DNA of 28,057 bases from CAWBRT01 sp050015355 (GCA_050015355.1 JBEKBO010000053.1:1-28057), one strand, 5' to 3'. Counted from the first letter of the stretch, positions 8,677 through 16,369 are shown. Notes: a model not told the origin generated them from the sequence alone. Numbers and translations are program-made.

Positions 8677-9645
8677 TCAATGGACGAAGTCGCTCCACTT
8701 CGGGCAGGAGCGCTGGGCTACCGGCACATCCCAGGGCTGGTAGTTGGTCTTGTCGACAACAACCGCCGGAATGCCGATCTCTTTCGGCACCGGCTGGTGC
8801 TGCAGCGCGCGCACTGCCGCCATGGTGGCGAGGCAGCCCATCTTGAAGCCGTTGAAGTCGCCCGAAGCCAGCATCGTTCCTCTCTTGATGGCGTCGATTG
8901 CCTCGGGAGTCGCATTGATGCCGACCGCGAGCGCCTTGCGGTGTGCACCGCTGAGTGCCTCGAGCGCGCCCAGCGCCATGGCGTCGTTGGCAGCGAGCAC
9001 GCCGTCGATCTGCGGGTAAGTCTGAATCAGGTTCTCCATTACATTCAGCGCCTGCAGCCGCACATAGTTGCCTGGCTGCGAGGCCAACAGCTTCACGTTA
9101 GGGAACTCCTTGAGTGCGTCCCGGAAGCCCGCCACCCGCATTTGGCTGGTTTCAGAGCCCTTGGTGCCCTCGATGATGACGACGTTGCCCTTGCCTCCCA
9201 TTGCCTTGAGCAGAGCCACACCGGTTGCATGCGCGAGGGTGCGGTCGTCGGAGCCAACGAAGGTCACGAAATTGCCCGTCGCACTCTTGTCAACCGCGTT
9301 GACGATCGGAATATTGGCCGCGTTGACCTTGGCCACCGCCGGGCCGAGCGCCTTCATGTCCACGGGGACGAACACCATGGCGGCCGGTTTGGAAACGATG
9401 GCATTCTCCACCTCGCTCATCTGTTCGCCGATATCGTCGGGCTTGGTGGGGGTGTAGTGGACGATGTTCAGCTTCAGTTGCTTGCCGGCGACATTGGCTC
9501 CGACGCGGAACGCCTCCCAGAAGGGATTGACCAGGTTCTTGCTAAAGACGGCAACCTTCTCGCCGTCGGCGTGCGCGGCAGGCAATGCGAATGCGAAAAA
9601 CAGTGCGACGACAATCGCAAGGGCAAGGCGGGAATTACGGTGCAT
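8677..9645 (-). CDS. Sugar-type ABC transporter, periplasmic substrate-binding protein (RbsB-like)
   Basis: Periplasmic binding protein of the ribose/xylose/galactose class, 322 residues. The signal peptide is residues 1-26 (LALAIVVALFFAFALPAAHA). The mature start KVAVFSKNLVNPFWEAFRVG, then PAAMVFVPVDMKAL, NAANIPIVNAVD and DGVLAANDAMALGAL are all standard for this class. An AGGAGG lies 4 bases before the ATG. It follows two permease genes and an ATPase on the minus strand, giving the order ATPase, permease, permease, binding protein. The ligand is a carbohydrate or related polyol by family. The exact sugar is unknown, and no sugar kinase or isomerase gene is nearby. Confidence 0.88.
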   Translation of the reverse strand: MHRNSRLALAIVVALFFAFALPAAHADGEKVAVFSKNLVNPFWEAFRVGANVAGKQLKLNIVHYTPTKPDDIGEQMSEVENAIVSKPAAMVFVPVDMKALGPAVAKVNAANIPIVNAVDKSATGNFVTFVGSDDRTLAHATGVALLKAMGGKGNVVIIEGTKGSETSQMRVAGFRDALKEFPNVKLLASQPGNYVRLQALNVMENLIQTYPQIDGVLAANDAMALGALEALSGAHRKALAVGINATPEAIDAIKRGTMLASGDFNGFKMGCLATMAAVRALQHQPVPKEIGIPAVVVDKTNYQPWDVPVAQRSCPKWSDFVH

Positions 9646-9729
9646 GTTTCCTCCTAGAACTAGTGATAGTAACGGATCGAAGGGGCGGCGGCCCGGCAGC
9701 CTCTGAAGACAGGGCTGAGTGCGCGGCTC

Positions 9730-10719
9730 TCATGCCCGGCGCTCCGAATGACGGCGGGTCACCGTGTCAATGAGCAAAGCGATTAGCACGATCGCACCGG
9801 TGGCGAACGGCTGCCAGTTGGCGTCGATGCTCAACAGGTTCATGCCGTTGAGTACCAGGGTTAACAAGAGCGCGCCGACCACGGTTCCGAACAGACTGCC
9901 GATGCCGCCAAAAAGGGAGGTGCCGCCGATCAACACCGCCGCGATGGCGGGCAACAGCAACGGCTCGCCGATTCCGGCCTCGGCCGAGTTTACGCGCGCC
10001 AGATAGACGATTGCGGCCAGGCCGGCCATGGCGCCACTGATGGTGTAAACCGCCATCAAGCGGCGGCGCACCGGAATACCCGAAAGGCGCGCCGCCACCG
10101 CATTGGCGCCGATGGTGAAGATGTCCTGGCCGAAGGTGGTGCGTCGCGTGATGATGGTGCCGATGACAAGAAAGCCCACCATCGCATAGATCGGCACCGG
10201 CACGCCAAAAAGATAGCCTGTGCCGAGCGTGCGAAATCCGGCAGGAAAGCCGTAGATGGCGCCACCGCCCATGAAGTAATAGGTGAGCCCGCTGCACACC
10301 CAAAGCATGCCATAGGTCGCGATGAACGGCGGAATGCGCAGGCCCGCGACCATGGAACCGTTGCCGAATCCGATGAGAGCGCCGCAGCCGAGTGCAGTCA
10401 GGCTGCCCAGCACCGGGGATCCCGTCGCCTGCATCACCGCGGCGGCCACGCCCGCGGAGAGGCCAAGATTCGCGCCGACCGAAAGGTCGAGGCCCGCCGT
10501 CAGGATGACGAGCGTAAGCCCCGAGGCAATCAGGAACAGAAGGCTCGCCTGGCGCAGCACGTTGAGAATATTTCCCCATGACAGAAACGCCTTACTCAAA
10601 AAAGCGAGCACGATTGCGAGTAGCACTACCGCGGCAACGCGATAGAGAGCCTGAAGCACATCCGGCCCCCAGGCGTGCATGATCGCTTTCCGGCGCGGTG
10701 CGGCTGCGGTTGCGCTCAT
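9730..10719 (-). CDS. Sugar-type ABC transporter permease (RbsC-like), second
   Basis: Inner-membrane permease of the ribose-type family, 329 residues. The frame stays open far upstream to 11322, but that part is antisense-free shadow of the neighbouring permease. The real start is the ATG at 10719, which overlaps the preceding gene's stop as ATGA. The family motif LTLVILTAGLDLSVGANLGL is present (in the place of the usual GIDLSVG), as is the C-terminal AAVLIGGTSLFGGIGSLFGT. Eight or more helices are visible. Together with the next permease it probably forms a heterodimeric channel. GC content is visibly higher here than in the Liv operons. Confidence 0.87.
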   Translation of the reverse strand: MSATAAAPRRKAIMHAWGPDVLQALYRVAAVVLLAIVLAFLSKAFLSWGNILNVLRQASLLFLIASGLTLVILTAGLDLSVGANLGLSAGVAAAVMQATGSPVLGSLTALGCGALIGFGNGSMVAGLRIPPFIATYGMLWVCSGLTYYFMGGGAIYGFPAGFRTLGTGYLFGVPVPIYAMVGFLVIGTIITRRTTFGQDIFTIGANAVAARLSGIPVRRRLMAVYTISGAMAGLAAIVYLARVNSAEAGIGEPLLLPAIAAVLIGGTSLFGGIGSLFGTVVGALLLTLVLNGMNLLSIDANWQPFATGAIVLIALLIDTVTRRHSERRA

Positions 10720-11681
10720 GACCGGCGCCCTCCCCAGCGGTCGAGCATCATGGTGGCGATCACCAGGATGCCGATCGAAACGCCCTGCAGCGAGGAGGGC
10801 ACCATTAGAAGATCCAGTCCGTTGCGTAAAATTCCGATCACGAGCACGCCCAGCAGCGTACCCAAGAGCCAGCCCTCGCCTCGCTCGAACGAGGTGCCGC
10901 CCAGGGCGACGGCGGCGATGGCATCGAATTCCATGCCGATGGCGACCGTCGGATGGCCCGAGTTCATGCGCGCGGTCAGCAGCAGCGAGGCGACGCCGAC
11001 GAACACTCCTCCCAGCGCGTAGATGCCGAAATGGTACCAGCGCGCATGCACACCCGAGAGCACAAGCGCCTCGCGGTTGCCGCCGATCGCGAAAACGTAG
11101 GTGCCGAAGCGCGTGTGATAGAGGAGGCCGTGCGCCACCAGATATGCCGCCGCCGCGATCAGGATCGGCACCGGTATGCCGAGCGGCCGCGCGGCGTAGA
11201 ACGCCTCGAACCCGGCCGGCAGACCCACAACAACGTTGCCATCGGTGAGGACCTCGGCGATGCCTTGGGCCATGCCGAAGGTGCCAAGGGTAACGACGAA
11301 GGCGGGCATGCCGACCAGGCAAACCAGGACGCCGTTGATTGCACCGAAACCGACAGCCGCACCCAGCGCGGCCAGAAACGCCAGATAGACAGGGCCGCCC
11401 GCGACCAGCACCATCGCCAGCACTACGCCGCCCAGGCTGAGCACGGCACCCATCGAAATGTCGATCCCCTCGCTCAGGATGATCATGGTCTGCGGCAGAG
11501 CAATGATCAGCAGGATGGCCGACTGGAGCCCGATGTTGGTGATGTTAGGCAGGCTCAGGAACGCGGGCCGCACCGACGCGAAGCCGGCGATCAGCAAGAT
11601 CATGACGAAGAGCACGCCCGGGACCGCGGCAAGTCGTCCCCGGAGGCCTATGCGCTGCGCTCTTGCGGCTGCTTCACTCAC
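10716..11681 (-). CDS. Sugar-type ABC transporter permease (RbsC-like), first
   Basis: Inner-membrane permease, 321 residues. It has the family motif TMIILSEGIDISMGAVLSLG near residue 65 and the C-terminal AVALGGTSFERGEGWLLGTL, corresponding to the normal GGTSxxGGxGxxxGT. The start at 11681 overlaps the ATPase stop by 8 bases, and its own stop overlaps the next permease start by 3 bases (ATGA), so the four transport genes are tightly coupled. Two different permeases in one operon suggest a heterodimer, in contrast to the RbsC homodimer of Escherichia coli. Confidence 0.87.
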   Translation of the reverse strand: MSEAAARAQRIGLRGRLAAVPGVLFVMILLIAGFASVRPAFLSLPNITNIGLQSAILLIIALPQTMIILSEGIDISMGAVLSLGGVVLAMVLVAGGPVYLAFLAALGAAVGFGAINGVLVCLVGMPAFVVTLGTFGMAQGIAEVLTDGNVVVGLPAGFEAFYAARPLGIPVPILIAAAAYLVAHGLLYHTRFGTYVFAIGGNREALVLSGVHARWYHFGIYALGGVFVGVASLLLTARMNSGHPTVAIGMEFDAIAAVALGGTSFERGEGWLLGTLLGVLVIGILRNGLDLLMVPSSLQGVSIGILVIATMMLDRWGGRRS

Positions 11682-13221
11682 GGCTCACCGCCAGGCGCAG
11701 CAGCGCCTCTTCCGACAGCTCGGCGGCGGTCAGGTGGCCGGTAATACGCCCGTCGTACATGACGTAGGCGCGGTCGGCGACTTGGACAATTTCCGAAAAT
11801 TCCGAGCTGATCAGCAGCACGGCAGCCCCCCGCTCGGCCAGGTCCTCGATCAGGCGGAAGATCTCTGCCTTGGCGCCGACGTCGATGCCGCGCGTCGGCT
11901 CGTCGAAGATGAAAAGGCGGCAGCCGGCTGAGAGCCACTTGCCGACCACGATCTTCTGCTGCGTACCGCCCGAAAGCACGCGCACCGGCCGCGCGAGCGA
12001 GGGAGTTGCGATCCGCAGGCTTTCGACCATGCGGTGCGCGGCTTCCTGGGCCGGACGCGGCCGCACCCAGCCCCGCGGAAACAGGCGCCACAATGCTGAC
12101 ATCAGGAGATTGTCCTGCACCGAGCGGATCAGGGCGAGCCCCTCCTCCTTGCGCTTTTCGGGAATGAGCGCGATGCCTTGCCGCACGCACTTGTTCGGAG
12201 TGTCCTGGACCGGCTTGCCGAATACGCGCGTCTCGCCCGCGCTCACGGGATCGGCGCCGAAGATGGCGCGCGCAACCTCGGTACGCCCGGCTCCGACCAG
12301 CCCTGCCAGCCCGACGATCTCGTGGGCTCGGACGGTTAAGTCGATGTTCTCAAGTCCGCTCGGGGTATAAAGTCCACGGATCTCAAGCGCCGCTTCGCCC
12401 GGCTCGAAGCGCACGCGGCGTTCGAATACCGCCTTCACCGGCCGCCCCACCATCATGCGCACCAAGTCATCGGTGGAGGTCTCGCCAGGCATGAGCTCCG
12501 CGACCTTGTGGCCGTCACGCAACACCGTTATGCGATCGCCAAGCGCCATCACTTCCGCCAGGCGGTGAGTGATGTAAACAATCGCTACCCCCTCGTCGCG
12601 CAGACGCCGCACGATACGAAAGAGGTGTTCGCACTCGCGGTCGGAAAGAGCCGCGGTCGGCTCATCCATTACCAGGATGCGCGCGTTTTGGGAAAGCGCC
12701 TTGGCGATCTCGACGAGTTGCTGCGCAGCCACGCCCAGACGATGGACCGGTGTTGCGGGATCGAGGTCGATGCCGAGGCTGTCGAGAAGTGCTCGCGCCT
12801 CACGCGCGGCGCGCCGGCGGTCAACCGTACCCGGAATCGGCCCGCGGAACTCGCGCCCCAGAAAGATGTTCTCGGCGGCGCTGAGAAACGGAACCAGCGA
12901 GAATTCCTGGAAGATTACTGCGATGCCGAGTCGGCGGGCGGCGGCCGGGGTCGCGACGGTGACAGGCTGGCCTTTGAAGCGGATCACGCCTTCGTCCGCG
13001 CGGTGCGCGCCATAGAGGATTTTCATCAGCGTCGATTTGCCGGCCCCGTTCTCGCCGACCAGCATATGGACTTCGCTGGCACGCACTGCCAGCGAAACGC
13101 CTTCGAGCGCGCGCACGCCCGGAAAGCGCTTGCTGATGCCCTCAAGTTCGAGAAGCGGGATGGACGGCCCGGCGTCAGCTATCGGCGCGGCCTGACCAGC
13201 AACTGTCTCCGGGCGTGCCAT
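11674..13221 (-). CDS. Sugar-type ABC transporter, duplicated ATP-binding protein (RbsA-like)
   Basis: Cytoplasmic energy-coupling ATPase with two fused ABC domains, 515 residues, normal for RbsA/MglA/XylG. Domain 1: Walker A GENGAGKST (about 56-64), signature LGVAAQQLVEIAKAL (degenerate against LSVAQQQ), Walker B ILVMDEPTAAL. Domain 2: degenerate Walker A GLVGAGRTE, usual for the family, then canonical LSGGTQQKIVVGKWL and LFIFDEPTRGIDVG. A purine-rich GGGAGGAGA immediately precedes the ATG at 13221. It is the first gene of the minus-strand operon. No regulator gene lies upstream in the 177-base gap to the flippase fragment. Confidence 0.9.
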   Translation of the reverse strand: MARPETVAGQAAPIADAGPSIPLLELEGISKRFPGVRALEGVSLAVRASEVHMLVGENGAGKSTLMKILYGAHRADEGVIRFKGQPVTVATPAAARRLGIAVIFQEFSLVPFLSAAENIFLGREFRGPIPGTVDRRRAAREARALLDSLGIDLDPATPVHRLGVAAQQLVEIAKALSQNARILVMDEPTAALSDRECEHLFRIVRRLRDEGVAIVYITHRLAEVMALGDRITVLRDGHKVAELMPGETSTDDLVRMMVGRPVKAVFERRVRFEPGEAALEIRGLYTPSGLENIDLTVRAHEIVGLAGLVGAGRTEVARAIFGADPVSAGETRVFGKPVQDTPNKCVRQGIALIPEKRKEEGLALIRSVQDNLLMSALWRLFPRGWVRPRPAQEAAHRMVESLRIATPSLARPVRVLSGGTQQKIVVGKWLSAGCRLFIFDEPTRGIDVGAKAEIFRLIEDLAERGAAVLLISSEFSEIVQVADRAYVMYDGRITGHLTAAELSEEALLRLAVSRE

Positions 13222-13398
13222 TCTCCTCCCTTAACCCAGGCAGCCGCACCACATGGCTGGAACCCAATTCCGCATATCATAATTTTTCCGCGGCGATGGT
13301 TGATCAACGAAGCGAGAGGACACCGCAGGTTCACTTAGTTGTAGTTCGGTTCGCCCCAAACAGATAGTAATGCTACATTAACTCATCCTAACACCAGA
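13222..13398. other. Divergent gap between sugar operon and flippase fragment
   Basis: The sugar operon promoter should lie here, reading leftward. I see an A/T-rich patch around 13270-13290 and 13360-13390 but no promoter boxes good enough to mark, and no operator-like palindrome. Confidence 0.3.
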
Positions 13399-14271
13399 GT
13401 GCGAAGCTTTACAGAAGCCGGGCGACCTGCGACACAAGCGGCGCAATTGATCCAGTGCCGATTGACGATCTTTCAATGTGAGCAACGTCCGGGAGTCTTC
13501 GCGCTGTTCGCTGCGGTACAATTCATCGTTACAACAACTCTAACCCTGTATTTTGTGGTCTTCTTGCGACGCGGTGCGACGGGGATGCTGACGGCCCGAG
13601 CTCTAGGCGCGACTGGAGCGCTGGTTGTTGCATGCGTGGTTTCGCCACAATCCTTGCGCTCTCGATGGCAGTGGAAGTTTGTCCGCGAAGCATTGCGGAT
13701 AGCACTCCCGCTTGTTCCTCATGGGCTGATGGCAACGGGGCTTGTGGCTGCGGACCGGTTTATCTTGCAACGCTACCGCCCGATGAGCGAAGTGGGCTTG
13801 TACTCACTGGCGTACAGCTTTGGAATGGTGATGGCTCTGTTTACGAACGCGCTGTGGCAAGCATGGTCGACTCTCTTTCTCAATCTGCTGCGGAACGGCA
13901 AGCACGGACGAAGCATGGCAGCGCACATCTGCGGCAGGGTTGTGTTGATTCTGGCGGCAATCGCCTCGGCCGGCGAGCTGATGTCGCAGAACATTGTTCG
14001 CGTGTGCCTTGATCCGCACTATTGGGAGGCCGGCAGAGTGGCACCCATTATCATTGGAGCCTATTTGTGCCACGCTCTGTTTCTGTTGCTTCAGCTTTTC
14101 GCACTACAAGCTAAACGCACTAGTTGGATATGGGCCGTGAGTTCGATCGCGTTGACGATCAACATCGCCTTAAACTTCGCATTCGCACCGATATGGGGTA
14201 TGTACGGTGCGGCATATGCCACGTTGATTGCGTATGGTAGTGGGCTTCGGTTGCGCAAGTTACAAGTGTGA
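13399..14271 (+). pseudogene. Wzx-like polysaccharide flippase fragment, truncated at both ends
   Basis: Fragment of a MOP-superfamily lipid-linked oligosaccharide flippase. Recognisable similarity starts near 13465 (IFQCEQRPGVFALFAAVQFI) and continues through the strongly conserved ALPLVPHGLMATGLVAADRF, RYRPMSEVGLYSLAYSFG and FAPIWGMYGAAYATLIAYG. These correspond to the middle of the usual 430-480-residue protein. About 150 N-terminal residues are missing, and the last two helices are replaced by GLRLRKLQV and a stop. The point where similarity ends coincides with a repeat (14245-14263) that recurs at 14467. The GTG used at 13399 has no good ribosome site. I infer a non-functional remnant cut by rearrangement. 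Confidence 0.72.
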
Positions 14272-14291
14272 TTCTTGCTTAGGTAATGCCC
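14245..14291. repeat. Short repeat R1 (gcaagttac ... aggtaatgccc)
   Basis: It carries cttcggttgcgcaagttac (14245-14263) followed after 17 bases by aggtaatgccc (14281-14291). The first block matches R2 at 18 of 19 positions and the second matches R2 exactly. It coincides with the 3' break of the flippase fragment. R1 and R2 are in the same orientation, 222 bases apart. Confidence 0.65.
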
Positions 14292-14350
14292 TATTTGATC
14301 TTTGGCCACCCGTCATGACGGAAGCCGAAATTTCGGTCGAGAAATGAGAA

Positions 14351-14374
14351 AACCCCAGCCTGAAAGCTGAGGTT
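14351..14374 (-). terminator. Possible rho-independent terminator for the PilZ gene
   Basis: Read on the minus strand, a 9-bp stem aacctcagc/gctggggtt (one G-U wobble, loop of 6) is followed by a short run ttttctc. It lies about 165 bases downstream of the PilZ stop, in the correct orientation. The T-run is weak and another inverted repeat lies between, so the call is moderate. Confidence 0.4.
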
Positions 14375-14376
14375 CC

Positions 14377-14459
14377 TTGCTGGGCTCGAAGAGGGTTACG
14401 GAATTTGGAATAAAAAATCAAAAGAGCAAATCGAGCCCAGCAACAAATACACTTTGCTC
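14377..14459. repeat. Overlapping inverted repeats, 13 bp and 7 bp
   Basis: A perfect 13-bp inverted repeat is formed by ttgctgggctcga (14377-14389) and tcgagcccagcaa (14431-14443), with a 41-base A-rich loop. A second pair, gagcaaa (14424-14430) and tttgctc (14453-14459), encloses the right arm of the first, so only one of the two hairpins can form at a time. The unit lies between direct repeats R1 and R2. Confidence 0.7.
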
Positions 14460-14466
14460 CAGTAGA

Positions 14467-14498
14467 CTTCGATTGCGCAAGTTACGCAGGTAATGCCC
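14467..14498. repeat. Short repeat R2 (gcaagttac-gc-aggtaatgccc)
   Basis: It carries cttcgattgcgcaagttac (14467-14485) followed after only two bases by aggtaatgccc (14488-14498). It contains the small inverted repeat ttac-gcag-gtaa. It is the compact form of R1 and shares gcaagttac-N3-ggtaay with R3. Confidence 0.65.
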
Positions 14499-14537
14499 GT
14501 CTACGGAATGTTAGGGCTCCTGGCTTGTGACTTACAA

Positions 14538-15329
14538 TCAGGCTGCGCCGCAGGCCCCGCTGGAGCTGTCCTCGGTAGCGGGAGTCGCTTTCTGATCGTT
14601 GGCAGCGGGAGCTGTTTGCTGATTGTTTTTCTCTGGAGCGATCATCTGCTGGTCTGTGACCGGGCCTGATCCGGAATAGCCAAGTCTGGCAATCAAAGCT
14701 TGCAAGCCAGCCCGGTCCGTTTCCGCCATATTCACGAACTTCAATCGCATTCCCAGCCCAGGATGAGAGGTCAGAACCTCCGCTTCCGTGCGAATTTCAG
14801 TTCCATGAACCTTGAGAGTCAGAAATAGTCTGTCGTGAACATTTAGCGGCGTCACCATTGCGACATAACACCCATTCAAACTGAGGTCAGCCACAGGGCC
14901 GCGCACCACATACTTGGTCCCCGGCTTGAAGCCTGGCTCGTTGGAGACCGGCTCGGTCGGTTGGTTCGTGAAATTGCAAAATGCGTCGCCGGGTATGTAA
15001 GGAATTGCACGTCTCCAAAGATTGTTCCACCCGCCGATTACTTGCAGACCAACATGGCCTTGTGACTTGGACCCCATCTTTCCGGTCCACATGACCTGAG
15101 CCGGCACACTCTTATCGCCATACCTTACACTGATCACGGCACCACACAGAACGGTCTGCATGAGACCTTCGATACGGACTCCATTCACCGTCAAGTCGAC
15201 TGTCTTACAGGCTTGTTCAAACAACCCGCCGTCAGCATTCTCCCCAGAGATGCGAACTGGAAGAGCAAGCCGCAGCCGCATCTCTTTCCGCATTCCCATG
15301 GAGCGGAGATTGATCCAATTGACCTGCAT
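14538..15329 (-). CDS. PilZ-domain protein with two PilZ-like halves
   Basis: Probable cyclic-di-GMP-responsive cytoplasmic protein, about 263 residues. The N-terminal half has RKEMRLRLALPVRISG, resembling the RxxxR motif, and then DLTVNGVRIEG in the place of DxSxxG, so binding residues are partly degenerate. The C-terminal half has VADLSLNGCYVAMVTPLNVH and ends LGMRLKFVNM, a typical PilZ barrel with D-x-S-x-x-G intact. The final 40 residues are a low-complexity Gln/Ala/Thr tail. The start is uncertain: ATG at 15329, or 15299/15293 just before RKEMRLR, none with a clear ribosome site. Repeat R3 lies directly upstream. This double-PilZ layout is one I associate with Acidobacteriota. It has no partner gene nearby. 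Confidence 0.7.
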   Translation of the reverse strand: MQVNWINLRSMGMRKEMRLRLALPVRISGENADGGLFEQACKTVDLTVNGVRIEGLMQTVLCGAVISVRYGDKSVPAQVMWTGKMGSKSQGHVGLQVIGGWNNLWRRAIPYIPGDAFCNFTNQPTEPVSNEPGFKPGTKYVVRGPVADLSLNGCYVAMVTPLNVHDRLFLTLKVHGTEIRTEAEVLTSHPGLGMRLKFVNMAETDRAGLQALIARLGYSGSGPVTDQQMIAPEKNNQQTAPAANDQKATPATEDSSSGACGAA

Positions 15330-15331
15330 AC

Positions 15332-15360
15332 GCAAGTTACAGCGGTAACGATTACCGGGG
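15332..15360. repeat. Short repeat R3 (gcaagttac-agc-ggtaacgattacc)
   Basis: The block gcaagttacagcggtaac holds the inverted repeat gttac-agcg-gtaac, and the adjoining ggtaa-cga-ttacc is a second perfect one sharing an arm. It matches R1 and R2 in gcaagttac and ggtaay. It abuts the 5' end of the PilZ gene. Confidence 0.6.
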
Positions 15361-15438
15361 GCGGAGGTTCACACCGAAACCCGTCCCAATTACAGCGGTA
15401 ACGATTACCGGGGCCGGAGATTCACACCGAAACTCGTC
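15337..15438. repeat. 49-bp direct repeat, two copies at 53-bp period
   Basis: Copy 1 is 15337-15385 and copy 2 is 15390-15438. They differ at 3 of 49 positions and both begin ttacagcggtaacgattacc and contain ttcacaccgaaac. The 53-base period is not a multiple of three, so this is not a coding repeat. Behind it aactcgtcacc occurs twice in tandem (15431-15452), followed by the partial copy aactcgtca. Confidence 0.75.
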
Positions 15439-15444
15439 ACCAAC

Positions 15445-15485
15445 TCGTCACCAAAACTCGTCAAAAAGGGCCGTTTTGGTGACGA
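15445..15485. repeat. Perfect 12-bp inverted repeat next to the direct repeats
   Basis: The arms tcgtcaccaaaa (15445-15456) and ttttggtgacga (15474-15485) pair perfectly across a 17-base loop. No T-run follows on the plus strand. On the minus strand the arm is also not followed by one. It resembles a recombination or mobile-element end more than a terminator. Confidence 0.65.
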
Positions 15486-16066
15486 CTTCTAAGCGGAAAA
15501 GCAAGGCAAATTAAGGGGTTAGGTCGATGACCTCATTTTTGACACGGTAGAGGTCTCCCGGAAATCCGACCAACGAGCCGATACGGAAACTTGGGTCCGA
15601 TTTGGGTCCATTGGGTGCCGAAAACCATGCAATTGGACCTAGACGCAGAGCCAGCCTAAGCGGGACAACAACTTAGCAAACCGGTTGTTGGTTCGGGATC
15701 AGGTGCTCTGCCCAGAGCTGCCCATTGAGAATCAATAGGTTCCAAACCTCATGTTGTTGAACTTTGTGGAGTCTTGAGGAATGGACTGCGCCTTCATCGG
15801 AGGTGACAAAGCACTTGAGACTCTTGGAGGTTGCCAGCGGTGCGAGAGGTGCGCACTCTATCTGGGCACACCGAACAGGTAAAGCCTAGGCAGTTCCTTG
15901 CTGACACTCCATCTCATTCTGACACTTCCATGTTTTTTTTCTTGTTGCTACAAATGCAGATCGCCGATAGACTACACGCCAATTTTATTCAAGGGGATCC
16001 CCTGAGAAGTTAGCGCCAAGCGCTCGAGGATTGGGAAGCATTCAAGCGAGCCAGGAGGTTTGCAGC
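15486..16066. other. Non-coding stretch upstream of the peptide cluster
   Basis: About 580 bases show no convincing gene. A small hairpin aggtc-gat-gacct followed by cattttt (15521-15540) could be a weak plus-strand terminator. A ttgaca at 15539 has no matching -10 box at the right distance. Some short direct repeats (ttgggtcc twice near 15590-15610) are present. The promoter of the peptide cluster should lie in this stretch but cannot be placed. Confidence 0.4.
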
Positions 16067-16369
16067 ATGGATGAAAAAGAAAAAGTAAAAGAGCAGGAGG
16101 AGTCGAGCCAGGAAACTTTTACGCGGCGCAAGGCGATAAAGCGAATTGCTGGAGCATTGGCCGTCGCCGCCGCCGGCACCAAGCTGGCGGGCACCAGACC
16201 TCTCGCCGCCTTTCCTCTTTACGCTGTGCGGTATAGTGAACACTACACTCAATACAGGTCAACTACGGATTCCCGGTCCCGTGGATCGGAATATAGTGAA
16301 CACTACAGTGAATACAGGTCGACGGCGTCCGGTGGCGAAGGTACCTACAAGAGCGGATCGAACCCTTAA
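16067..16369 (+). CDS. Tyr-rich tandem-repeat peptide with twin-arginine-type leader; candidate precursor of a modified peptide
   Basis: A 100-residue protein that I do not recognise by family. A strong AGGAGG sits 8 bases before the ATG. Residues 1-18 are highly charged (Glu/Lys). TRRKAIK at 19-25 fits the twin-arginine pattern, followed by a weakly hydrophobic Ala/Gly stretch 27-42 and a possible cleavage region around 43-48. The remainder is two tandem 20-residue repeats, 56-75 and 76-95, each opening YSEHY and continuing through Tyr-Arg-Ser-Thr (YSEHYTQYRST and YSEHYSEYRST). There are no cysteines or tryptophans. It is followed by two glycosyltransferase-type and two radical SAM genes, so I infer it is the substrate they modify. 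Alternatively it is a small exported structural protein. Confidence 0.72.
   Translation: MDEKEKVKEQEESSQETFTRRKAIKRIAGALAVAAAGTKLAGTRPLAAFPLYAVRYSEHYTQYRSTTDSRSRGSEYSEHYSEYRSTASGGEGTYKSGSNP
16231..16320 (+). repeat. 60-bp tandem repeat within the peptide gene
   Basis: The 30-base blocks 16231-16260 and 16291-16320 agree at 27 of 30 positions. The period is 60 bases, exactly 20 codons. Differences just behind the shared block are synonymous in Ser-Thr (tca act against tcg acg), which argues for selection on the peptide sequence. Confidence 0.8.

Noticed and set aside
10720..11322. N-terminal extension of the second sugar permease
   Set aside because: The extension is out-of-frame shadow of the first permease. 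The ATGA overlap at 10716-10719 and the normal family length support the start at 10719.
15213..15401. Coding sequence in the 49-bp repeats
   Set aside because: The 53-base period shifts frame between copies and no ribosome site or domain is present.
14245..15438. Integron attC sites
   Set aside because: The repeats contain no GTTRRRY/RYYYAAC core pairs and no integron integrase is seen. The cassette idea is therefore kept only as a general recombinase hypothesis.
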